Source: Anaerolineales bacterium
Lineage (GTDB): Bacteria; Chloroflexota; Anaerolineae; Anaerolineales; UBA6663
DNA: 19,711 nucleotides
Direction of reading: 5' to 3'
NCBI GenBank assembly: GCA_016789245.1
Contig: JAEURM010000011.1
Coordinates: 1 to 19,711 of the forward strand
In this document: positions 7,911-14,884 of the stretch, in pieces
Numbering within the stretch: position 1 is the first letter of the stretch
Layout: every line of letters starts with the position of its first letter
Made by a program: the position numbers and the translations under genes
The notes under the pieces: generated by a model
What the model saw: the letters and a program-made list of their open reading frames with translations, nothing else
Database searches by the model: none
What the model was told of the DNA's origin: nothing

Positions 7911-8203
7911 TGAACCATTCTGAATCCACTTGGATGTGCGACCGTTGCCACACCGGCCAATACCATTTTCGGCCGGCTACTTTGGCGCATTGGCTAGGCG
8001 CGCATCTAGTGCTGATTCCAAATTTTCCAGCGTGGCGCTGTGATGTGTGTGCGGCGTTTGAATATGACCCGGCCGCGCTGGAACTACTAAAGATGACTTT
8101 TGGCGTGGCCGCGGGCCACTCTTTGCGCCGCGACGCGTCTTTCTCCGAGCCGGCTTCGGCTTTAGCCCTCGCCCGCCATTTGCTAGGCCGTTACCACACC
8201 TAA
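7910..8203 (+). CDS. Small protein with two CxxC motifs (YgiT-type zinc finger)
   Basis: A 97-residue protein with CDRC at 10-13 and CDVC at 44-47, spaced as in YgiT/MqsA-type N-terminal zinc fingers. The stretch after the second pair (FEYDPAALELLKMTFG) fits that family. No helix-turn-helix follows, so unlike MqsA it has no obvious DNA-binding half. The ATG overlaps the stop of lepB, which suggests translational coupling. No MqsR-like toxin lies beside it. The zinc-ribbon assignment is made from spacing alone, and the role is unknown. Confidence 0.75.
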   Translation: MNHSESTWMCDRCHTGQYHFRPATLAHWLGAHLVLIPNFPAWRCDVCAAFEYDPAALELLKMTFGVAAGHSLRRDASFSEPASALALARHLLGRYHT

Positions 8204-8206
8204 CTT

Positions 8207-8848
8207 ATGAGTAGTAAATTGCGCTTGCTCATCGCTGATGATTCGCCGGAGTTCCGCCGGAACGTGCGAGCGATGTTGACCTACGAAACTGAATTTGAAG
8301 TGGTGGCCGTGGCGCGGGATGGCCAAGAAGCGTTGGAAATGGCGCGCAAGATGCAACCGGATGTGGCCGTGATGGATTATCACATGCCGGATATGGATGG
8401 CATTTCCACCATCAAAGCCTTGGCTCGCATCAGTCCACGCACACGGTGCATCATCATGTCAGTCGATGGTGAGCCGGAGCGCCAAACGCGGGCACAATCG
8501 GCTGGCGCACTTCAATACTTGCTTAAGCCGTTCACCACCGAAGATTTTATTGCCGCCATTCACCGCGCGGCCCAAGGGCCACCGCTTCCCACTACACAGA
8601 ACCTCAAACGCCCGCAAACAGCCCCCATGCCGCCTCAGCCGCTCAATCAGCAACAAGTGAACGGCTTCCTCAAAACGGGCCGCATGGATGATGAAGCCGC
8701 GCGTGCCTACACCGAATATGTACATCATGCTGAGGCCAACCCCGAAACGTTAGCCCGCTTAGCGGAGATTTTCTGTGCCCGGCGTGAGTGGCGCACCCTC
8801 CGCCGCATTTGTGAACGCATGGAAAGCGCCGAAGCCGCGCACGAATGA
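8207..8848 (+). CDS. Response regulator, receiver domain with short helical tail
   Basis: A 213-residue protein. The receiver domain (about 5-125) has Asp11/Asp12, the phospho-acceptor Asp57 (VAVMDYHMPDMDG), Ser85 and Lys107 (LLKPF), so it should be phosphorylatable. A Pro/Gln-rich linker (about 124-150) leads to a helical tail of about 60 residues with no recognised DNA-binding or enzymatic domain; the tail may be TPR-like. No histidine kinase is encoded nearby. The start is three bases after the preceding stop, and the stop overlaps the next ATG (ATGA), so it is part of the lepB transcription unit. Output is probably through protein contact. Confidence 0.88.
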   Translation: MSSKLRLLIADDSPEFRRNVRAMLTYETEFEVVAVARDGQEALEMARKMQPDVAVMDYHMPDMDGISTIKALARISPRTRCIIMSVDGEPERQTRAQSAGALQYLLKPFTTEDFIAAIHRAAQGPPLPTTQNLKRPQTAPMPPQPLNQQQVNGFLKTGRMDDEAARAYTEYVHHAEANPETLARLAEIFCARREWRTLRRICERMESAEAAHE

Positions 8849-10089
8849 CCCCTCCCGCCACTGTTCGCCGCTTAGTCTGGCTTCTGTTTTTTAGCACCAG
8901 CCTCGGCTCGGCCGGCTACATCGCCGGCAACACCATCGCCGCCATCGTGGGTGATTCACTTAGCCAAGCCAAAGGTTTGGCCGGTTTACCCGGCGCCATT
9001 TACATGTTGGGCGGGGCGCTGGCCTCGTATCCCGCTTCCCGCCTAATGGAGCGCATTGGCCGCCGTTTAGGATTGAGCTTGGGCTTCATCATTGGAATTG
9101 CGGGTTCACTGCTGGCGGGTGCGGCCGTGCTGATGGCGTCCTTCCCGCTGTTTTTGTTCGGCTTGGCCCTCATGGGCGCGTCTCGCGCCGCCGGAGATTT
9201 AGGTCGTTACGCCGCCGCCGAAATGCACCTCACCGCCGAGCGTGGCCGCGCCATTAGCCGTGTGGTGTTGGGCGGCACCGTAGGCGCCGTGCTTGGCCCA
9301 GCCATTGTTGGCCCCATGGGTGAGTTCGCCAAATCCCTTGGCGCGCCCGAACTGGCGGGGCCGTGGTTTGCTAGCGCCGCGTTGTTTGCGCTGGGCTCCT
9401 TATTGCTCTTTTTATTTCTCTCACCAGACCCGCGTGATATTGGCCGCACGCTGGCCGCGCACGAAGCGAGCCAACAAATCGAAATTCTGCCCACGCGCGG
9501 CTGGGGCGAACTCCTGCGTTTGCCCGCCGTGCAAACCGCGCTGGCCGCCATGATTTTAGGGCAGGCCGTGATGGTGATGCTCATGTCTATGACGGCCCTG
9601 CACATGCGCGGTCATCAGCATGGCTTGGGTGATATTTCCATTGTAATTTCACTGCACACCTTGGGTATGTTTGGCCCATCAATTTTCAGCGGCCAGTTAG
9701 TAGATAGATGGGGCCGCGCGCCGGTAATTGGCGCTGGCGCCGCGCTTACCATTTTGGCCTGTTTGCTCGCGCCACTCTCCACAGATACATGGATAATTGG
9801 CGCCGCGCTCCTGCTCTTGGGCCTCGGCTGGAATTTTTGTTATGTGGCTGGCGCAACTTTGTTAACAGATACGCTCACGCCCGCCGAACGAAGCCAAGGG
9901 CAGGGCAGTACCGATTTGCTCATCAATCTCATTTCGGCTTCTGGCAGTCTCAGTAGTGGCTTGTTGTTCGCTTCGGCGGGCTACGCCTTAATTGCCTGGG
10001 TGGGTTTAGGGCTAACGTTGTTTCCACTGCTACTGGCCGCCAGCCTTGCCGCACGGCAAAAACGCCGCGCTTCACTTTCGGCGGCGTAA
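8845..10089 (+). CDS. Major facilitator superfamily transporter
   Basis: A 414-residue integral membrane protein with about 12 predicted membrane helices in two halves separated by a cytosolic loop (about 193-225). The MFS loop 2-3 motif appears as SRLMERIGRR (65-74) and is repeated in the second half as GQLVDRWGR (283-291). The C-terminal end is basic, as expected for a cytosolic tail. The substrate cannot be inferred from sequence; drug or metabolite export is possible. The ATG overlaps the stop of the response regulator by four bases, so it is translationally coupled and is the last gene of the unit. Confidence 0.9.
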   Translation: MTPPATVRRLVWLLFFSTSLGSAGYIAGNTIAAIVGDSLSQAKGLAGLPGAIYMLGGALASYPASRLMERIGRRLGLSLGFIIGIAGSLLAGAAVLMASFPLFLFGLALMGASRAAGDLGRYAAAEMHLTAERGRAISRVVLGGTVGAVLGPAIVGPMGEFAKSLGAPELAGPWFASAALFALGSLLLFLFLSPDPRDIGRTLAAHEASQQIEILPTRGWGELLRLPAVQTALAAMILGQAVMVMLMSMTALHMRGHQHGLGDISIVISLHTLGMFGPSIFSGQLVDRWGRAPVIGAGAALTILACLLAPLSTDTWIIGAALLLLGLGWNFCYVAGATLLTDTLTPAERSQGQGSTDLLINLISASGSLSSGLLFASAGYALIAWVGLGLTLFPLLLAASLAARQKRRASLSAA

Positions 10090-10090
10090 T

Positions 10091-10227
10091 GTCACTCTGA
10101 GCGCGAACGCGCTGCCTTGATTTTACAAGTCTGCGTCGCGCGAAGAGTCTTTAGCTTGGCCCAAAAATATCCTTCGCGCGATAAGGGAAAACAAATTTTC
10201 AAGCTCGGCGTTAGCGCTCAGGATGAC
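10091..10227. repeat. MITE-like element with nested inverted repeats
   Basis: The ends GTCACTCTGAGCGC (10091-10104) and GCGCTCAGGATGAC (10214-10227) are inverted copies matching at 12 of 14 positions. Inside, CGCGCGAAG (10137-10145) and CTTCGCGCG (10172-10180) form a second, perfect inverted pair. The wording resembles a widespread bacterial interspersed repeat (TCATTCTGAGCG-type). There is no coding capacity. It begins just after the MFS stop and could fold to end that transcript. The rest of the gap (10228-10318) holds no recognised feature except a GGTGGAG Shine-Dalgarno at 10304-10310. Confidence 0.65.
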
Positions 10228-10318
10228 AAAACCAAGAGCAAATTCCCCAAAATTTTCCATCTAAATCTAACTGTTCGGCTGTCCCAAGTTGCGGTATTGT
10301 TGGGGGTGGAGATTGACT

Positions 10319-11125
10319 ATGACTGAAGCACGTTTACTCATCATTGAAGATAACGAAGAAATTGCCCAAATGCTGGTGCTCTTTCTCGGCTCTCGCGGTT
10401 ACAAAGTTACCATCGCGCCGGATGGGGCCAGCGCCATGCAAAGCGTGCGGGAAGTGCTCCCCAGCCTAATGCTGTTGGATGTGGGTCTGCCGGATACAGA
10501 TGGTTTTTCCTTGCTCACGCGCTTCCGCCAGAGCGCGCGCACCCGCTACATCCCCGCCATTTTCCTTACGCAACGTAACAAGAAGATGGACCGGCTTACT
10601 GGTTTGCAACTCGGCGCGGATGATTTCATTAGTAAGCCGTTTGATTTGGAAGAGCTGTACTTGCGCGTGCAAAACGCAGTGCTCCGCGCCCAGCGCGAGA
10701 ATTTGAATGACCCACAAACCGGCTTGCCCACCGGCAACGTAGCCCGTGAAGAAATGGCCACCGCCCGCCAGCAAAAAGATAAAGCCGTTTTAGAATTCCG
10801 CTTGCGGCATTTACGTGAATTCCGAGACCAATATGGTTTATTAGCGGGCACAGATTTAGTGCGTTACACGGCGCTGATGCTGAACCGCGTGCTGAACACC
10901 TTGGGCCGCCCGGATGACTTTTTGGGCCGCCCGGATGATGAAACTTTTGTGGTGATTTGCGTGGCTGACCGCGCGGATATTATCAGCAAAACGATTGTGG
11001 AGCGCTTTGAAGGCGACGCCCCGCAACACTACGCCCTCGGTGAGCGCGTGGGCGAAAACATCCGCGTCCGCACCATCTCCGGCCAAGAGTTGTTATTGCC
11101 AATGGTAAGGTTGGAGTTGAAGTAG
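10319..11125 (+). CDS. Response regulator with degenerate GGDEF-like output domain
   Basis: A 268-residue protein. The receiver domain (1-120) carries Glu10/Asp11, phospho-acceptor Asp54, Thr84 and Lys106 (ISKPF). The second domain opens with DPQTGLPTGN (131-140), the usual first signature of GGDEF domains. The catalytic loop reads GRPDDETFVVI (203-213) where (x)RxGGDEF would be expected, so cyclase activity is very unlikely. The domain is also short, about 135 residues. It probably acts as a nucleotide- or protein-binding module. A 17-base exact repeat encodes LGRPDD twice, right at this loop. The start at 10319 is supported by GGTGGAG eight bases upstream; an in-frame upstream extension to 10289 covers the Shine-Dalgarno and is rejected. 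The gene ends at a strong terminator. Confidence 0.88.
   Translation: MTEARLLIIEDNEEIAQMLVLFLGSRGYKVTIAPDGASAMQSVREVLPSLMLLDVGLPDTDGFSLLTRFRQSARTRYIPAIFLTQRNKKMDRLTGLQLGADDFISKPFDLEELYLRVQNAVLRAQRENLNDPQTGLPTGNVAREEMATARQQKDKAVLEFRLRHLREFRDQYGLLAGTDLVRYTALMLNRVLNTLGRPDDFLGRPDDETFVVICVADRADIISKTIVERFEGDAPQHYALGERVGENIRVRTISGQELLLPMVRLELK
10901..10938 (+). repeat. In-frame 21-base tandem duplication in the GGDEF-like domain
   Basis: TTGGGCCGCCCGGATGA occurs at 10901-10917 and again at 10922-10938, a 21-base period (seven codons, LGRPDDF then LGRPDDE). It coincides with the position of the GGDEF loop. Confidence 0.85.
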
Positions 11126-11150
11126 AAAATCTTCATCGTTATAAATGAGT

Positions 11151-11185
11151 AGCGCAGGCTTCAAGTCTGCGCTATTTTGTTTTTT
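11151..11185 (+). terminator. Intrinsic terminator after the response regulator gene
   Basis: AGCGCAG (11151-11157) pairs with CTGCGCT (11167-11173), with CTT/AAG extending the stem, followed by ATTTTGTTTTTT (11174-11185). It stops the plus-strand gene ending at 11125. The hairpin also overlaps the stop codon of the convergent gene (TAG on the minus strand at 11172-11174). There is no T-tract in the minus direction. Confidence 0.8.
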
Positions 11186-11846
11186 GCAGAACTTCAATGC
11201 CTTGTAAGGCTTCAACTCTATCACCAATATCGCTCAATAATTCAAAGAGGGCTAAAGTTGTAGCGGCGTCGGTTAATGGTTCACCTTGCTCGTAAGCCAA
11301 CTCGTAGTTTTCAAGGCTCATACTAAAGGGGCGCTTGGTTTGCATGAGTTTGGCCTTAATTGACTTATTTAGCACCATATCCCTGAAGTTTTCTGGATTT
11401 AGTGAAACCAAAAATAACCGCTCAAATTGCGACTGAGCTTCAAAGTTAAGGAGTGCGCCCAGCCAATTCCGGCCTACCAGCTTTAGGGTTACAAAATCTT
11501 TATTGGCTAATTTAAGCTTGATGCGCACGGGAACAATCTCTAGCTCCCACCGCGGGTCTAGCATGGTGTTAGTGAAGAACTTGAAGAGCCAACTGGCTTG
11601 AAAGCGCGGCTGGGCCAATCCGTGCAATGAAAATTCTCGCCCGCGGTAGATGCCTACAATTTGATGGGGACACCACTCCGGGCCAGGTTGGTAGCTCAAT
11701 CCAGCTTGTGCGGCGATGACTTGATATTGGCGCTTGAGTTGTTGGTTTCTAATTGTTTGGTAAATATACAAGAAGACAAACGGTAGAATAGTGATACTTA
11801 AAATTACGATGATGAGCAAGAGAATATCAGCGTTAACTGCGTTCAT
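11172..11846 (-). CDS. Membrane-anchored protein of unknown function
   Basis: A 224-residue protein I do not recognise. One hydrophobic helix at about residues 8-30 (ILLLIIVILSITILPFVF) is followed by a basic stretch, so the remaining 190 residues probably face the cytoplasm. The soluble part has alternating beta-like segments and ends with an acidic helix (TTLALFELLSDIGDRVEAL). It has no cysteine cluster or catalytic signature. Its base composition is more AT-rich than its neighbours: two 60-base lines counted by hand gave 27/60 (11401-11460) and 18/60 (11761-11820) G+C. Related hairpins flank it on both sides. These features hint at an acquired cassette. The ATG at 11846 lacks a clear Shine-Dalgarno. 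Confidence 0.75.
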   Translation of the reverse strand: MNAVNADILLLIIVILSITILPFVFLYIYQTIRNQQLKRQYQVIAAQAGLSYQPGPEWCPHQIVGIYRGREFSLHGLAQPRFQASWLFKFFTNTMLDPRWELEIVPVRIKLKLANKDFVTLKLVGRNWLGALLNFEAQSQFERLFLVSLNPENFRDMVLNKSIKAKLMQTKRPFSMSLENYELAYEQGEPLTDAATTLALFELLSDIGDRVEALQGIEVLQKTK

Positions 11847-11865
11847 CTTGAATAGATAGCCAGTA

Positions 11866-11901
11866 AGTAGCTCGGGCTTTTAAGCCTGAGCTACTGTTTT
11901 T
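11866..11901. repeat. Near-perfect 30-base palindrome followed by T-tract
   Basis: AGTAGCTCGGGCTTT (11866-11880) and TAAGCCTGAGCTACT (11881-11895) form a hairpin with one G-T pair, followed on the plus strand by GTTTTT (11896-11901). It shares the words GTAGC, GGCTT and GCTA with the hairpin at 11147-11173 on the other side of the small membrane-protein gene. It may end the M20-fusion transcript on the minus strand, although the T-tract is on the plus side. Another small palindrome, GGTCTTTAAGACC, lies at 11931-11943. Confidence 0.6.
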
Positions 11902-11962
11902 GCAAACCCGTTAAACGTTTATAGACCACAGGTCTTTAAGACCCGCGCAGTCTGCAATAACT

Positions 11963-14788
11963 TCAACTTAATCGTTTCCCCAACGCCACCAACGCTTTGT
12001 AGTAGCCATCAATGCTGGGGATGAAGTGCCGCTCATCTTTGGCGTGCGGGCCGAGGCCGCTTTGACCCCACACCACCGCCTGCCCACCGGGCGCAAACCG
12101 CGCACTACTGCCCGGTAACTTCTTGCCGATGATAGGCTCTTGATTAAACGTCTCACGCACAGCGGCTTGCAGGTGGTGCAAATATGGATTGTGCGGGTCA
12201 CAGGCTACGCCGCCTTCATTCACGGGGATGTTCAACTCCAAGCCCATCTCATCACACACCGCGCGCGCTTTGGCCGCAATCACATTCAAATCATCTTGGG
12301 GGATAGAGCGGATTTCTATGCCCAATGAGCCAAAATCAGCCGTAACGTTGTAAACGCCGGGTTGGCCCGCTGTGAAGAACGGGAAACGGTATTGAGATTG
12401 CCAGCCGTTCTCACCTTTGAGCGTGAGATGTTGCTGGAAAATTTCCACCAATGCCGCCCGCGCTTGGAACAGCCGCTCACCCAAATCTGCCTGTACGCCG
12501 CGCACGCCGGTGTGGCCGCGCACGCCGCGCGCAATCACTTCAAACCGCATCACGCCCCGGTTCTCAATACAAATTTCACCCATCAGCTCGTGGCCTTTTT
12601 CACCCGTGCGCTCACCAGCAATGAAGAGCTTCGGCCCGTAACCGTTGTGCTGTTTGGCCAGCTCCGCTAGAACGTGCGGCGTGCCAAAAGCTTCACTCTC
12701 GCCATTTTCTTCATTGCCCACCAACAGTAAATTCACGCCGGGGAAGGGGCCACCCGCTTTGAACGCATCCTTCATCCACACCATGTAGGTGGCTACCACG
12801 GTTTTCATATCCGCCGCGCCGCGCCCCCACAAATAATCTCCTTCAATGCGTGGCTCAAATTGCATATCATCCGGCTCCGGCGGCACCACATCAAAGTGGC
12901 CGCCCAGCATCACGGGCGCGGCGGCTTGGCCGGGGAAGTGCGCAAAGATGGCCGGATACTTGCCTTGGTTAAAGTACGTCACTTCTAAACCCGCATCGCG
13001 TAAGTAATCAAACACCAACGTGGCCGCGCGGAACACTTCATCCAGTCGCTCTTCCGGGCAGTTGGTGACGGAGGGAATCCGAATCAGTTGTTGCGCCAAA
13101 TCTAGCACTTCGCTGGTCTTATCGGCGTACTGGGCGCTCAGCGCCATATCGGCGCGCGGGCGGAAGCGAATGGGCGCTTGCGGGTCATGTTGGCGCACAT
13201 CATCGCGCGCGCGTTGCAAAAACTCACGCACCTTCACGGCTTCTTCGCCCAGCAAGCCCACGGAGGCCGCAATCGTTTCTGCATCACGCTTCACTTGCGC
13301 CTCGCGCTCCATCGCCAATTGCTTGAGCAATTCCACCGGCACTACATCGCCCTGCTTTATCTCTTTCTTTATCTTTTCTCTGAGCCTCTCAGCGGTATTC
13401 GGCGCGCCGGAGGCCATTTCAATCAGCGGCGTCAGTTGCGGCCATAGGCCCAACGCTTCGGCCAGGGGGCGCAGTTGCTCCAGTGTCCAGCGCAGAAAAT
13501 CACGCATAGCTACTGGTTTGCCCGTAAACGGATTTTCAATCTCAGCTTTCAAACCGTGGTGCGCGGCCTCAGCTTCGTTACGGCGCGCGCGCGCCAAATC
13601 TTCATGGTCATAGCGGAAGGCGCGGGCAAACGCTGGGTCAGCGTAAAACTGGATCAACAGCAATTCTTTGAGCGTGAGATTGGCAATATCCAGCTCCAGT
13701 GAGTGGCCGCCTTCATCCGTGCGGATTTCTACGCGCGCCATAGGGATGTTGATGCGGGCCAACAAATTCTCGCGTTCAATCTGTTGCGCCATATCTTCCA
13801 TGGAGGTGCTTTCACCCGCCGCATACAACCCACGGTGGTAAATGGCGTGCAGTTGGTCAGAAGTGGTGGTGATGAGTCTCTCCACCGGCTCAGCAAAAGA
13901 ACGGGCGCGCACTGGCGTCCAGTTGTTGTTGCCAAAGCGCACGCCGCGCCGCACCAAATCGTAGCTCAGGCGCAGGTATTCATCGTGAGAGCGGTAGAGA
14001 TACGGAATATCCAGCGTCTCAGGGTTAGGGAAGGTGTAGTTACGATTGGAATCTACATCGGTGAGAACAACGGCAGGCTGGCCACTGTGCCATTCGGCTT
14101 TCAGCGGCGTGGAGGCGCTGGTAGCAATGAAGAGCGCGGCAAATGCCCGCATCAGCCGCGTGGCTTCAATGTACACGCGGTTTTTGTAATCATCCAAGTG
14201 TGCGTTAGCATCGCCGCGTTCGCCCGGCGTTAGATGCATAAAATCCCAACTCAGCAATGGCTCTGGCAAAGAGATGTTGGCGTGGATGCCCGCCGTGGCC
14301 AGCGCGCCGCCGTACATATCCACGCATTTGCGCAGGTAGCGTTGCTTGGCCAAGTTCCAGCCGCCGGGAATAGAGTCATGCCCCACCTGAATGGGATAGA
14401 GCAGGTTGCCATGCCACGCGTACAGCCGCTTGCCAAATTCACGGCCCGCTTTCGCCAACGCATTCAGCAATGAGGCTTCCAGCAAGCGTTGTTCATACAC
14501 TGCGCCGGTAGCGGAGAAGTAAGGCTTGGTGGCCCACTCAATCATCCAGTGAAAAACTTCGCGTTGCGCGCGGTCACTCAGCCAGCCCGGAATTTCATGG
14601 CCCATTAAATGGTCAATAAAACTTTGCTGGTCTGGCCCGGTGCCTACGGTCAGCACCGGCTTGAAATCATCATCTAAAATGTTGAGTTCAATTTCACAGC
14701 CGGAGGTGCCGTTTTTGAATTGCGCCTTAAGCGCGGCCTCACGGGCGAGTAAATATTTTTCGGCGAACTTGGAAGCGGAAAAGGACAT
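11963..14788 (-). CDS. Glutamate-cysteine-ligase-like domain fused to M20 metallopeptidase
   Basis: A 941-residue protein of two enzyme parts. Residues 25 to about 430 resemble the GCS2/carboxylate-amine ligase fold that makes gamma-glutamyl or similar amide bonds: SGCEIELN (29-36), GIHANISLP (167-175), RFGNNNWTP (284-292) and RVEIRTDEGG (352-361). A helical, charged linker covers about 430-555. Residues about 557-941 are an M20 (ArgE/DapE/carboxypeptidase-type) hydrolase with a full metal site: His631 and Asp633 in GGHFDVVPPEP, Asp660 in WGRGAADMKT, Glu693/Glu694 in GNEENGE, Glu726 in AGERTG, and His915 in GPHAKDERHF. Both halves appear intact. Substrate unknown; it could form and trim an amide-linked conjugate. 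The start at 14788 is fixed by AGGAG just upstream; an 18-residue longer frame runs into repeat DNA. No signal peptide, so cytosolic. Confidence 0.85.
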   Translation of the reverse strand: MSFSASKFAEKYLLAREAALKAQFKNGTSGCEIELNILDDDFKPVLTVGTGPDQQSFIDHLMGHEIPGWLSDRAQREVFHWMIEWATKPYFSATGAVYEQRLLEASLLNALAKAGREFGKRLYAWHGNLLYPIQVGHDSIPGGWNLAKQRYLRKCVDMYGGALATAGIHANISLPEPLLSWDFMHLTPGERGDANAHLDDYKNRVYIEATRLMRAFAALFIATSASTPLKAEWHSGQPAVVLTDVDSNRNYTFPNPETLDIPYLYRSHDEYLRLSYDLVRRGVRFGNNNWTPVRARSFAEPVERLITTTSDQLHAIYHRGLYAAGESTSMEDMAQQIERENLLARINIPMARVEIRTDEGGHSLELDIANLTLKELLLIQFYADPAFARAFRYDHEDLARARRNEAEAAHHGLKAEIENPFTGKPVAMRDFLRWTLEQLRPLAEALGLWPQLTPLIEMASGAPNTAERLREKIKKEIKQGDVVPVELLKQLAMEREAQVKRDAETIAASVGLLGEEAVKVREFLQRARDDVRQHDPQAPIRFRPRADMALSAQYADKTSEVLDLAQQLIRIPSVTNCPEERLDEVFRAATLVFDYLRDAGLEVTYFNQGKYPAIFAHFPGQAAAPVMLGGHFDVVPPEPDDMQFEPRIEGDYLWGRGAADMKTVVATYMVWMKDAFKAGGPFPGVNLLLVGNEENGESEAFGTPHVLAELAKQHNGYGPKLFIAGERTGEKGHELMGEICIENRGVMRFEVIARGVRGHTGVRGVQADLGERLFQARAALVEIFQQHLTLKGENGWQSQYRFPFFTAGQPGVYNVTADFGSLGIEIRSIPQDDLNVIAAKARAVCDEMGLELNIPVNEGGVACDPHNPYLHHLQAAVRETFNQEPIIGKKLPGSSARFAPGGQAVVWGQSGLGPHAKDERHFIPSIDGYYKALVALGKRLS

Positions 14789-14804
14789 ACTGCTCCTAAC
14801 ACAC

Positions 14805-14872
14805 GGATTTACCACGAAGGCACTAAGAACACGAAGGGCCACGAAGTTTTCACAGTGAGCTTCGTGGCCATC
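14805..14872. repeat. CTTCGTG stutter repeat and hairpin between two fusion genes
   Basis: On the minus strand CTTCGTGGC, CCTTCGTGTT, CTTAGTGC and CTTCGTGG follow each other with a period of about 9-10 bases. GGCCACGAAG (14837-14846) and CTTCGTGGCC (14860-14869) form a perfect 10-bp hairpin with a 13-base loop. It lies between the stop of the VOC/WD40 gene and the Shine-Dalgarno of the GCS2/M20 gene. Confidence 0.65.
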
Positions 14873-14884
14873 GGGGTTTCGCGA

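Noticed and set aside
7910..8203. MqsA-type antitoxin of a toxin-antitoxin pair
   Set aside because: There is no helix-turn-helix half and no MqsR-like toxin beside it; the gene is coupled to lepB instead.
11931..11943. GGTCTTTAAGACC as a transcription-factor operator
   Set aside because: It lies just downstream of the GCS2/M20 stop among other repeat palindromes and away from any promoter.
13020..13613. 197-codon open frame on the plus strand inside the GCS2/M20 gene
   Set aside because: It is Ser/Arg/Ala-rich with no family resemblance and lies wholly antisense to a gene with clear motifs; high G+C produces such frames.
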